NCBI GenBank assembly: GCA_015680685.1
Contig: MNCI01004786.1
Span: forward strand, 305,363-369,362
Direction: 5' to 3'
Length of the DNA: 64,000 nucleotides
Origin: Gnetum montanum
Taxonomy: Eukaryota > Streptophyta > Gnetopsida > Gnetales > Gnetaceae
In this document: one piece after another, positions 45,754 to 56,507 of the stretch
Layout: each line of letters begins with the position of its first letter
How positions within the stretch are numbered: the first letter of the stretch is position 1
Translations under genes and position numbers: made by a program
Notes under the pieces: generated by a model
Told to the model about the DNA's origin: nothing
Database searches by the model: none
The model's input: the letters and a program-made list of their open reading frames with translations, nothing else

Positions 45754-46647
45754 TGATGAAGTGTTCAATTGATGCATTGACTGGGCCACGTCAATGGTGC
45801 CTTGTTGATGTGGCCACAGTGATGTGACCCTATCGACGCATCCATTCATGCATTAACACAACCTTGTTAAAGCAAAGTCTATCTTCTGCTATAAATATGC
45901 ATGCACCCATAGCATTTATGACATCTTTTTGGTAGTTGTAGTGAAGCTCTAGTAGTTTGTTTTTGTGTAAGTTATAATATTTCCCAAGTGCCTACAGTAG
46001 GAGTGACAAAGGTGTACGGCTCTTTATTCAAGCGCTAATGTACCTGAGCCCATTGGTGTGAACAACAATAAAGACAAGCTTTTCAAGCATTCCTTGTAGC
46101 ATTTGGATTTAATCACTTAAGCATTAAAACATTTTCATATTTCAATGCTTAAATAATTCCAAAAGCTTTTATTGTTATTACTTTACGATTATTGTCCTTG
46201 TCATATTTTATGAGAACCATAGGCACGACCATCTCAAACATATATCAAACACTTGGTAACCCAATGATGCTTAATGTCTAGTAACCCATCAGTGGTTAGG
46301 ATATGTTCAGGATGTGCATAGAAGATGGGATCAATTACTTATGCTAGGGGAGAGTTAATTGATAGAGTAGAACTTACAAATTACACAACTTTCCATTTCC
46401 TACATTAAAAGAATTAGACCTTTAAAGATAAAAAGAAAACTGATAAAAAATCATTTGCCTCAATTTCACTCAACTATCACTTTAGAATATCACAGGTGAG
46501 ATTGGGAAGATAATGACCATTCTAACTAAGGTTTTTCTGGTTAGAATTTGGTGTACGTAAGTGCTTGCAGTCTACGGAATTCGACCAAGTCGGCGGGAAT
46601 GCCTGTGATTCGTATGGTTGGGCATAGGGGTACCTCACCACTCATCA
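45754..46647 (+). repeat. 3' LTR of element I
   Basis: 894 bp after the polypurine tract AGTCATGGGGGTA (45741-45753). Same layout as the 5' LTR. U5 hairpin arms AATTTCAC (46462-46469) and GTGAGATT (46496-46503) keep pairing through a G-U. It ends CCACTCATCA, followed by ATAAC. Confidence 0.92.
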
Positions 46648-46652
46648 ATAAC

Positions 46653-48945
46653 CCTCATGAATAATAAAAAATCCTCTTCTCAAAAATAGAAAAGATAAAA
46701 GAAAAGGATAAGAAAAATGAGGAAAAAAAAGAAAAATAATAGAATTATAATAATGAATATAAGAGATGATGGGAAGAGCAATGTAACTTTAGTTGTTGGT
46801 CCATACAAATTGGTACTTTTACCATCATAGATAAATCATGTAATTTATCAACTAAATCAAAGAAAGTGGTTGAACCAATACCCATGTGAGTCATTTTCAT
46901 GTTTAATCCATTATCTAGATCATTGGAACTCCAATGTAGTAGTTCATGATAATCTCCTACTCCATCCCTACTTATGGCTATGAAGACCTAGAAGTCTCTC
47001 CCTTAGTAAACTTTGATAATGTCAATTACTAATTTCACCTAATTCCTAAATCCATTTTTCAAGGGTCAAAATGTGTAATCATCAACCTAAATAATAGCCA
47101 TACTCATGTCATGGCACTATAATTTTTGTTGGAGTTGGAATTGGTTAGCACAACTAGAGGAAATAATAGAAGGGTTCTTGTAGAGTAAAATTTGGGGATC
47201 CTACCATGCATATGTGCATGGATGGAGGGAAATCAATATAGGATATTTACTTATGGATGTTTTGTAGTATGTTTTATTAGTTTGATTTCACCAATAGATT
47301 GTGGAACAAGCAAGGCTAGATGACATTGATGGAGTTAGGTGTAACCTTACACTTGAAATGGGGACTTGGAGATCTATCTGTACTAAGTGGATGAGTAATG
47401 GTGAAAGAATGCAATAATGGATCTCTTGTAGCATGTAGGATGTGATCACATGCTTCATGAGCTAATTGAATGATTTGCTAGGGATCTAGTGATGTTACAC
47501 TCTCTCTTACTCTCTCTTGTTCATCGTGCATGCTCTATTCATTTCATTCCATGTCTTGTCCATTGTTGTATATGGTAGAAATTTAATCAAGAAACACAAA
47601 GATTAAGATTATCCATCCAAGGGGATGGACTCATTTTTGATGCTAATGTCTCACCAATTGTTGGTAATCCATAGGTGTTCCATCAATGGCTTTCACAAGG
47701 GTAAGATAGGCAGAAGCCTACTCTAGGGAGGATCCACTTGTGAACACTTAGTGGTATGGCATTATGAGTGAGTAAGCTCAAGCTTAACTCCTATGATGGT
47801 AGTGGTTGCATAACATAAGGTACTTGACTGGTCTTTCACATGTGGGGTTGCAACTCAGTGGGTCTAATGATTTGACCAGGACTATCTTCTTTCACCATTT
47901 TTTCCCTATGTGTTTGATTCTCTCAATTTCTTTGATGTTGGTGTTGTAAGTTTAGCCCTTTTTTGGTTTGTTATTCTCAACGTCTACATATGTAATTGTT
48001 GTGCTAGTGTTCTTCAGTGCATGCCATTAGTTAATGTTGTCCAAGGCTAGTATCTCGTAACTTAGTTGTTTGAGAGGGGGATGTGTGGGGGAAAGGAAGG
48101 GGAGGACACCAATGGGTATATGTTTTTTGATCCTATCCTATTTTTCATACTTGTATATGTGTTGGGCATGGACTATGAAGTATTTTCTTTATCTTTTCTT
48201 ATGAGATTATTCTTACCATTATTCTTTAGAATCATTTTCTCAATGGTGGTTCAATGTTTAAGGATTTCACATGATTTTTAGAATCGTTACAACCCAACAT
48301 GTTTTGGAAGGTGCACTCATAGTGCCATGAAGATAACATCACTTTCACTTAGAGAATACTTGCATAATCCACAATCTGAAAGCCTCCCTTGAATGAAAGA
48401 TTTGGAGGTAAAGATATTGTATCTAATAATAATAAGTGGAGGACATGCACAACAATTGGTTTCTGAGTACAAATCAAAAAGAATGTACCAAAGATCATCC
48501 ATCATACCTAAGGCATCTTCAACTCCATAGGCATGCCAAGGGACTCTTCTTGCCAATCATCATCTCCTAGCCTTTCTTCTAAAAGTGGTAATTTTGTAAT
48601 ATGTATTGTGTCAAAGTATTTGTACAATTGTATTCCTCCACATTGACCCTATCATGTGGCTATTCCTAGTCATTGTTTGTTGAATGTTAAAGCTATGGGG
48701 CTAGCTTTATCTAGTTCTAGGAAAATGATGAAGCATCTAGTGGTATTTTTTATGTAAATTATAAGCCCTAGAACTAGAAAGTATTTTGAACATCCTATGT
48801 TTATAGTCTAGTGTGTTCAATAGAGTTGGTTGGCTCTTCCAGATGTATCGTTGCTTCATGGATCATACTTTGAGATTGCATGCATTATTTCAAGCTATTT
48901 AGGATGATTTCAGCTTCATGAAAATGCCCTAGTATCCTTCTAGCA
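46653..48945 (+). other. Tail of element G after insertion of I, no gene seen
   Basis: It contains the group motif GAAGCCTACTCTAGGGAGGATCC (about 47725), matching GAGCCTACTTTGGGGAGGACC in A. A purine-rich run, GTGGGGGAAAGGAAGGGGAGG, lies near 48085. ORFs here are short and unsupported. Confidence 0.5.
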
Positions 48946-49395
48946 TGTTTCCTTGGATTTCAACTTACACCCAAATCCAAAAGATGAAGTTTGGTTCTTG
49001 GAGAGGGGGGAACTACATTAACTACCCTACATTAGCACACCCCCTTGCATCAATGTAGGGGTGTTGACACACACCTCTTATAGGCTTGGTTTACCTACCT
49101 TCACCTCTTAAGTATCTTGGATCAACTTAGGCTATGTTGAAGAGCCTTTGTTGACATCAAGATGTTAATGAACCCTCTCTATTCCTACATAAAAAATATA
49201 AGTACTAGAGATGAGTTTTTCACATAATAAATTAATGCTTAATTAATTTCTTGGAGTTTGTGGCATCTAGTTATTTGAAGAGCTCTTCCTCACTTGGGTA
49301 AGTTGATTTCCTTCCATGTTTGTGTGTGTTTTAAGTCATCAATTTTACAAGTATGGCTAGAATTTGTTAGAGTGCTTCCATGCTTATGTAGCCCA
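48946..49395 (+). repeat. Candidate 3' LTR of element G (right copy of 450-bp repeat)
   Basis: Direct copy of 8871-9332. Both are preceded by TAGCA, so either the repeat extends further left or this is a target duplication. Homology ends at GTAGCCCA. Confidence 0.45.
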
Positions 49396-51440
49396 CCCAA
49401 GGTTCTCAAACTAACCTTGAACTAAGTTAAAATGAAGTTTTTTGGGTGTCAAGAAGCTTGTAGAGTTGTCAAATGCTACAAACCAAAGGTATGGAATGAC
49501 ATGAAGATGCTAGAGATGTGCTTGATGGCACTAACACTAGCATATGTATCAGTGTCACCTCAAGAATGAAAAAAATTTTGATCCTAAGGATCCTAGAGTC
49601 AAATTAACATAATTATCAAATTTAAATCTTGTGATGCCATTGTAGCCTAGAATGCACTATTTAGGATTTCATAGAATTCAAGTTGATGCTAAGATGTAGT
49701 TTTGTGTTGGTGATGTAGGCAAGCTTGTCTAGGACTATAGCTTACATGAAATCCACATCAAGTCCAACATTTAGAAAGATATGGATTTTTGAGCTTTTCT
49801 AAGATCACCAAGAATGAAGTTCATAAGCTAGATTATGAACTAAGATGGTGCTTGGTGGGCTCCAAGAGTTGAAAATGTATCTTGAGATGCTAAATTGATG
49901 GAGTTTAATGCTTGAACTTGAGTATCACATTGTTAGATCATGCTTAGTCTTGATTTGTGGTTAAATAAAAAAGTTAGTGTACCATAAATTAAGAGTCTTA
50001 CCCCTAGGCTACCTACACTAAATATAAAACTTTCCAAAACTAAAATATCTCTCCTATTTAAGATAGAAATATCCCTCCCCACATCTCTCCCACCCAAACC
50101 TTGACCACTATTCTTATGAACAACCAAGAAAGTAGAGGAAGATTTGGTAGGAAGAGCAAGAGACCATTAAGCCAAGGAATATGCAAGAGAAGTGAGAAGT
50201 TCCTTGTCAAAGCCTTACACTTTGGTAAGTCTAAATCCTATTCTTTTTTACAGAGAATGATGAAAATGAAAATTATATTAAAAGAGCAAAAGATGTCGAA
50301 GCATTGCATCTACATACAAGGCCTTGGATGAGTTAAAGCTTCACCACTAGATTAGGATCCATAAGCACATTATGGGTTAATGAGAAAAAGATATAGAAAA
50401 CCAATAAGAGTATGGAGCAACCAAAACTTTAACATTTAAGTTGACATTAATCATTCTCATTGACATGGATAGAGGAAGATACATGAGGCTAAATGGCTAT
50501 TGTGAATTTTTTCTCATGGTGACCTAGCATATCCCTGTCAGCATGGTATTAAAAATTTGAATGCAATAATGATTTCAAAATGGGCTTAGAAAATTGTTAA
50601 AGTGAAGGTTTTGAAAGATTACAAAACTAAATAATACATAAATTCTATTGGAAAAAATATTAAAAGTAGCATGTATAATGAATTAAATTTCCATAATTGT
50701 GTGCAACTTTTCTCATGTCAATGTAGATACCAATTAATAGAGTAAAAATGGGATTACATCACCCTCAAATTCAAATTAGAAAATAAAATGATGCATAGTA
50801 TGAAGATAGAATATGCTAATTCTGTCTATTGTAAGTAGCAAAAAATGAACAACATATGTTATTAGAATGTTATACAAAATTTCTTTAAAAGAAAATAACA
50901 ATCTTAAGTAAAATTTGTATAAACTATTAGTGCTAGTTCTAAATCATTATATAGAAGAAATATTATGCATTTGTTATATCGAGGATTTATTGCTACTAAA
51001 ACATTTTGTCAAGACTAATTAGTCTAACAAATCCATTGGGTTTATATAAACATAAATATACTATATTCTTGGTATTCTTAGTTTTAAAAACTAATCCTAA
51101 TAATTTATTAGGAAATATTAGGAATGCTCACTAGTTATTACCTAATGTTGGATAAGCTTATTAAGTTGTTTTTTATAAGCACAACTTATAATTAAACTCA
51201 TAACCTCCTTACTAGAGTTACCTTAATGACAGTCTCATAAAAAATTCTCTTAGTTAAATTATAAAAATAGATTAATATATAGCTAAGATAGTTTGAAATT
51301 TCTAGTTCAAAAGTGGCTAGCTTAAGATTTATGAAAGAAACACATTTTATTAATGTCTTAACAACATGAAAGAGAACATTAGAAAAGTAATATGATACAA
51401 TATCATTAGGTGAAGTTTAGTTAGTGCTAAAATTAGTTCA
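49396..51440. other. Unassigned AT-rich region
   Basis: No supported ORF, LTR or tandem repeat. It is very AT-rich from 50500 on. Short ORFs on either strand look random. It may be an older, unrecognisable repeat or unique sequence into which C inserted. Confidence 0.5.
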
Positions 51441-52347
51441 TGTTGAAGATGCAATATCGTATCTACGATATTGTAGCTCTACTTATATTATCATAGATAC
51501 GATGTAGTGGAACCTAGTCTCTACTATAAATACCAACCCACTGTCATCTCAAACAAACAACTTTAGTTCAACACTTAGGAAAATTCTAGTAGTTTGTTTT
51601 CTTGATTTACACTTAGTGATACAATGAATGCCTATAGTGTTGTGTTAAGAAATTGTATGGAATCTTTGTTCAAGTCAATTATTCTTGGGTATAGTTCATG
51701 ACCAGAAATAAAGATAGAGATTGTTTCTCATCATTGCAGTATTCTACTTAGTTTACTTTACTTTTACATAATTCATTTTTCTTAGTTCATTTTCTTTCTT
51801 AGTTTAAATTTTGCCTTTTAATGTGTTTACTTTGATTAAGTCATTTACAATTTCTAAGTACTCTAATTTTCCATTGTTCCTTAGTATGATGGTATAAGTA
51901 TGCCTAGTTTCAAACATATTGTATAATCATTTGGTAATCGGAACAGTATTATTGCTTGGTTCACCTAGTAGCATAACACTTGGTAACCTTAGTGATGGTT
52001 GCATAAGCCCAAGACATAAATGGTGAACTAGGAATAGATACTTATTGCCTATAGGCTATAATAGTTTCTTAACCTGAATTACAATTAGACTTAAATCCTA
52101 TTATTCTATTTCAATCATGTTCACACTTAGTCTTAGTTTGAGCCAACAACATTAATATATCATATGCCTCACCAAGAGTTTAATCATACAACTTGCACTT
52201 TACTAACTCAAAGTGAGAAGACAATGATCATAAATTAAACCTTAACTACTAGTGAATTTATATTGGTCATCCAAAAATTATGATTAGGTTGCATGTGTGC
52301 ACTTGTGACTTGTATGGTGGAATGCTGGAATACCCAACCTCTCAGCA
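51441..52347 (+). repeat. 5' LTR of element C
   Basis: 907 bp, TGTTGAAGATGC to CTCAGCA. U3 has the inverted repeat CAATATCGTA-TC-TACGATATTG (51452-51473) and a decayed second one, ATCATA-GA-TACGAT (51490-51503), before TATAAAT (51525-51531). Candidate U5 hairpin: CTCAC (52168-52172)/GTGAG (52213-52217), loop AATCATAC (52182-52189), partner GTATGGTG (52312-52319). The terminus is related to, but more diverged than, the other families. Confidence 0.85.
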
Positions 52348-52348
52348 T

Positions 52349-52366
52349 TGGCACCACTGTCAAGGA
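52349..52366 (+). other. Primer-binding site, tRNA-Asp type (element C)
   Basis: TGGCACCACTGTCAAGGA. Six differences from the tRNA-Asp site; five are G-to-A or C-to-T. Confidence 0.75.
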
Positions 52367-52487
52367 TGCATCAATGTTTAATAAGTAGTTGATTTTACAA
52401 GTTCGTTGTGTTAAGAGTCATCAAGAAAATCTTTCATACTTAAACAAAATTTTCCAAAGTATACACTTAAGGCATTAAACATTTAAT

Positions 52488-54900
52488 ATGGCTTCTACAA
52501 ATAAGAAGAAATCATCACTTGCTAATGAATTTGATAAGAGTCATAATAGGAAATATAATGAAGAAGACTGGAATGTGCCAATGCAAACTAGAATCTTCTA
52601 CACTTACATTGATCCATATTAGCCTGATTTTATATTTTTCTTTCACTAGGATGAATAACTATGGTGGAAACATTTATATGGCAATCTTGTTTTGCCTTTA
52701 GAAAATTTTGCACTATCCATGCTATAAGTAATCCTTGTAAGGTCAAACCCTGGCCACCTACAAGAAGGGTACCACATCATAAAGCACATGACCATGTCAT
52801 ATCAACAAATAGAAGCTTAGGTAAGAAGGGATGCTACTATGGAGACAAGGCATAAGCTTAACAAAGGAAATAAAGTACCACAAACTATTCTCTTAGAAGA
52901 AAGAGATGATACTATGTTCCACATAGATAAATTCTATCAAATTCATGGATCTCAATCTCAAACACCAGTCATCCGTATTGAAGAGCTCATCAAAATACAA
53001 GTGCATTCAACTATTGCAAAAACACCCAAAGAAGATAAGGAAGACTTCAAGTTAAGGAGGAATTTAAGACCTAGAATCCTCATTGAACTAAAAGAGATGA
53101 ATCAAGAAGTCATAGAAGGAGAACTAACCAATAGCATTCTCCAACTTCTTCCTCTTCCTCCTTACATTCCTTCAGAGAGTATGATGAGAAAAAGAAGAAC
53201 AAGGGATCATGATAAGAAAAGACAAAGGAATCTTGAGAGACATGAGTATCAAAGAAGACATCCTAATTAAGAAGAGGATAATTATGAGAGAAGAGGATAA
53301 GGGGATAGATATGAAGAAAGAGAGAGTTATGAGAATTAAATGGGTTACCACTACAATAGAGCTTATAAACCCAAAGATTATGAAGAACCCATAGTGACCA
53401 CTCACAACTTTATTAACATTAGAGAAGTGTATATTTCTATCAGGCACATAAGCGATAGTCATATCAAGCAACTAAATATGAATAACATTCCTAGATTTAA
53501 AGGAGGATTCCATTGAAATCCATAGCACTATCTTCAAGCCTTTCATGATGTCTATGCCCTACAAAATATTGAAAATGATTGGCAAAAACTAAAGTTATTT
53601 TCAAGAACACTCATGAAGACATATTCTTAGAAGTCGAGTCCATTCAAAGATGGAGTGCCATGCTAGGACTCTTCAATGAAAAATATCAAATTTATTTCAA
53701 AGTGTCTAATTTGAGAAAAGAAATTCAAGGATGGAAATAAGGGACACATAAATCGATTGATGCAGCAATGGGTAGATACTATTCCTTACTAAATAGATGC
53801 CCAGGCCACAAATTTTCTCAAAGGGAACAACTAAGGCACATTGTTGATAGACTATGAGATAAAACAAGGGAAATCCTTGGGGTATATGCCTAAGGTAGGG
53901 TATCTGAGATGACAGCTCATTGTATTTAGAGACTTATTGACCAAGTGAAAAAATAAGAAGGAGAGTTGAGAAAAAGAAAACTAGCTAAATAATACAATAG
54001 AGATCCCACCATTTGAAAAAGGAATGTAAGAATATATGAATTACAAGAAGAGAAAACCTTAGAGGATACGATCCAACAAAAGACTTTACCTATTCAAAAA
54101 TTAGTAAATGACATTGCAACTAAGGTAGAGAAAATGTGGGATTTTGTAGATGAAAAATTTGCCACAACACTAAAGATAGTAGAAGAAAAGACTGAACAAA
54201 CCCTACACCGAAGTAAGATCAATAAGAAAAGAAGAGACAATGGGTGAGAAAAATAGAGAAAGAAATGAAATGTTGCTAATGTAGAGGAAGTAATAGACTC
54301 CAATTTAGAAGATGATGAAGGATGTAAAATATGCTAGTATGAACATCTTAAGAGATGTTGTCCTATTATGGCCCACTTATAGGTGTTTGGAACATATGTA
54401 CTTAACCAAAAATTCATCAAGAAATACATGCCTAGAAGATTACCTTATCCACAAGGTAACTTTAAATAGCCCTATCAACAAACATACTATCCAAGTGGGA
54501 CATATCCTCAACTACAGGAATAGCACTAGTAGTAGTGGCAACAACCACAAGCTTGGGGAATGCCACCACCAAGGTAGCAGTATCTATATAGGTAACTTGA
54601 TCCCTATGGATATTATGTTCAATGTCCAATATCTCTAGGGAATACTTTAGTCCTTGCTTCCTCTCACTACTTTTAACTAGATTTTTATCAATCCACTACT
54701 TCATAGATGGATCCAAATCCCTACGTACCTTAACTAGTAGCTGGTTCCTCATTATAAACTCCTAACTCCCTACCACCAGTACCACCACCAATTATGCAAG
54801 GAAAGTTGCAAAAACAACAACAACAAAAGAGTTCTAGTATGATAGTAACCACACAAGAGGATGTAGTTACAAGTAAACCAAGAGTTACGAAACATCATAT
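52488..54900 (+). pseudogene. Gag (element C)
   Basis: ATG at 52488 (MASTNKKKSSLANEF), frame 3 through IFYTYIDPY to a Lys/Arg-rich stretch (MMRKRRTRDHDKKRQRNLER) near 53250. The core reads MNNIPRFKGGF, LQAFHDVYALQNIENDWQKL, then after an indel near 53620 VESIQRWSAMLGLFNEKYQI, GRYYSLLNRCPGHKFSQREQ. The Cys-His motif near 54323-54362 is CKIC-stop-YEHLKRCC. A Tyr/Pro/Gln-rich tail (YPQGNFK, YYPSGTYPQLQE, PPIMQGKLQKQQQQKSS) leads to protease. Confidence 0.75.
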
Positions 54901-54989
54901 TTTTAGAACAAGTCTAGAAAAGATTTGAAGGATGAGGACTTCACCTAACTCTATTCCATCCACATACACTCCTCCAAAGAAAATTATGC

Positions 54990-55496
54990 TTCTAATACCT
55001 ATAGAAAGGAAAGTCACCACTATCATGCTCACCTAGACAATTACACACTGGATTAAAGTAGGAGCACTTCCTAAGAATAGAATCAATCTTGGGAGTCCCT
55101 TAGTTTATCTCCAAATAGCAAGACATAAATCATGTAAAGCTCTCTTAGATTCTAGCTTAAGAGTAAACCTATTTTTCACAAGACATGTACAAGGCCTAGA
55201 ACCTACCCTCACTTAAGGAAAGAAGCATTCAATTAGAGCTTAAAAACCAATCCATTACTGTCCCACTTAGGAAAGTAGAAGATGTTATTACTACTATCAA
55301 TGGCTGGTTCTATCTTGCCAAATTTTTAGTCATCTATGTGGGAAAGAAAAAAGGTGAATTTCCCATAATTATGAGAAGAGCATGGCTTAGCACTATAGAT
55401 GCTAAGCTTGGAATTAGAGACTTGTCCTTGGAAATCTCCAAGGAAGATGAAGTTGGAATCATTTAGAGCCACAAAGTTCCATGTATAATATACAAC
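54990..55496 (+). pseudogene. Protease, interrupted by element B (element C)
   Basis: TIMLT-stop-TITHWIKVGAL, GSPLVYLQIARHKSCKALLD, with D-S-G read as D-S-S. Then LEPTLT, ELKNQSITVPLRKVEDVITT, FPIIMRRAWLSTIDAKLGIR and SHKVPCIIYN, cut by B at 55496. The coding sequence continues after B at 62602 with the pre-RT part. Confidence 0.75.
55492..55496. repeat. Target site duplication of element B (left copy)
   Basis: ACAAC at 55492-55496 against ATAAC at 62602-62606. One C-to-T difference fits the decay seen elsewhere. Confidence 0.7.
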
Positions 55497-55503
55497 TGAT
55501 GGG

Positions 55504-55650
55504 ATGCGATATCGCATGGGCTGTGATATTTTGTACGCGATATCGTGTCCGCCACGATATTGCATCCCCCGCAATATCACGTACGCGATATCACATCTTC
55601 CCTGCGATATCGCGTACGCGATATCGCAGTGCACTGCCAAATATATAAAT
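55504..55650 (+). promoter_or_regulatory. U3 palindrome array and TATA box (element B)
   Basis: ATGCGATATCGCAT (55504-55517) is a perfect palindrome. Two imperfect GTACGCGATATC palindromes follow. The last, 55602-55629, is a perfect 28-bp palindrome with half-site CTGCGATATCGCGT. Its 24-bp core ends 16 bp before TATAAAT, as in A. Confidence 0.75.
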
Positions 55651-56184
55651 AAGAGGCAACTCTCCCTTGTTTCTCAATCTAGGCCTAGACCATAGTGAAA
55701 CTCTGGTAGTTCTACCTCTCCAGAGATAGAATAATTTCCATGTGCCTGCAGTAAGAGCTCCAAAGTGAATGGATCTTTATTCGAGAAAATATTGTACCTA
55801 AGCATAAGTTTGTGTACAGAAATAAAGATGAACTTCTTGGATAAACCTTGCAGTGCATGGACTAAGCTAAATAGGATTTTATTTATTGTTCATCATTTAA
55901 ATGCTTGATTAGTTAATTAAATCTCTCTCAACCCTTCTCTCATAGTTAAGTGCATTTAGTACAACCGCTTCGAACATGTGCGTTACACTTGGTAATCCCA
56001 GCAACGAATAGCGTTTGGTAATCCCAAAGGTTGCATTGGTTCATGGTTGAATGGTAAGTGGAAAAAAATACTGATGCTAGGTTAATTAAGACTTAGTTAG
56101 TTAAAGTTAGTTAATTAGTCTCTTCACCCTTTACCTCATTAGCATAGGAGATAAAAACATAAAAGATATAAAAATCACATACCT

Positions 56185-56333
56185 CAGACTTACTTAACCA
56201 TACAACCGTGACAAATACAAGTAAGTCTGGGAAGACAAAGAATGATTAACCTTAAGTGTTCCATAAGGCGTGTAGGCACTTAGTCTGCAGAGTTTGACTG
56301 GATTGCATGTGTAATGCTCATATTCGTATGGTT
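56185..56333 (+). other. U5 hairpin with loop-to-terminus pairing (element B)
   Basis: Arms CAGACTTAC and GTAAGTCTG pair over 9 bp. Loop AACCATAC (56196-56203) is the exact complement of GTATGGTT (56326-56333). Confidence 0.65.
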
Positions 56334-56362
56334 GAGTGTAGGGGTACCTCGCCACTCATCAT

Positions 56363-56380
56363 TGGCATTGCTGTTGGGGA
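56363..56380 (+). other. Primer-binding site, tRNA-Asp type (element B)
   Basis: TGGCATTGCTGTTGGGGA. Differences from the tRNA-Asp site are C/T or G/A exchanges. Confidence 0.75.
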
Positions 56381-56507
56381 CTAAGTTGTTTGTGCGCTAA
56401 GTAGAACATAGGAAATCATCCACATCATTGGGAAGCTTAAACGAACCCTTATGATTAATCAGAAGAAAATTTGAATAATGGTTAATCAGCACACCAAATA
56501 AGACATA

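Larger units (their letters stand above)
33315..46647 (+). mobile_element. Element I: complete Athila/Tat-like LTR retrotransposon with extra ORF
   Basis: 13.3 kb between exact ATAAC duplications: LTRs of 879 and 894 bp, PBS, gag, protease, RT, RNase H, integrase, a non-coding stretch with two covarying hairpins, a 2.9-kb extra ORF and a polypurine tract. It shares the extra ORF with F but its U5 with A, B and E. All genes are broken. Confidence 0.92.
8871..49395 (+). mobile_element. Element G: very old gag-pol element split by later insertions
   Basis: Colinear pieces of one Athila/Tat-type element occur in order: gag (about 10500-11580), protease and pre-RT (12080-13118), RT-RNase H-integrase (30099-32592), tail (32593-33314 and 46653-48945). 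They are bracketed by two direct copies of a roughly 450-bp repeat (8871-9332 and 48946-49395). The protease block stops just before RT and RT resumes at 30099 with about 35 codons missing. G is the most decayed element here, as expected of the oldest host. Confidence 0.6.
55497..56361 (+). repeat. 5' LTR of element B
   Basis: 865 bp, TGATGGGATGCG to CTCATCA. The first 130 bp are an array of GATATC/TACGCG palindromes. TATAAAT is at 55644-55650, AATAAAG near 55820, the twin TTGGTAATCCCA at 55989 and 56015. The U5 hairpin arms are CAGACTTAC (56185-56193) and GTAAGTCTG (56221-56229). Confidence 0.92.

Noticed and set aside
50101-50331. 76-codon basic ORF as a host gene
   Set aside because: Short, AT-rich context, no recognisable domain, no splice or promoter support.
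55326-55695. ORFs on both strands across the B LTR start (repeated AYAIS/DIAY residues)
   Set aside because: They are translations of the GATATC/TACGCG palindromes.
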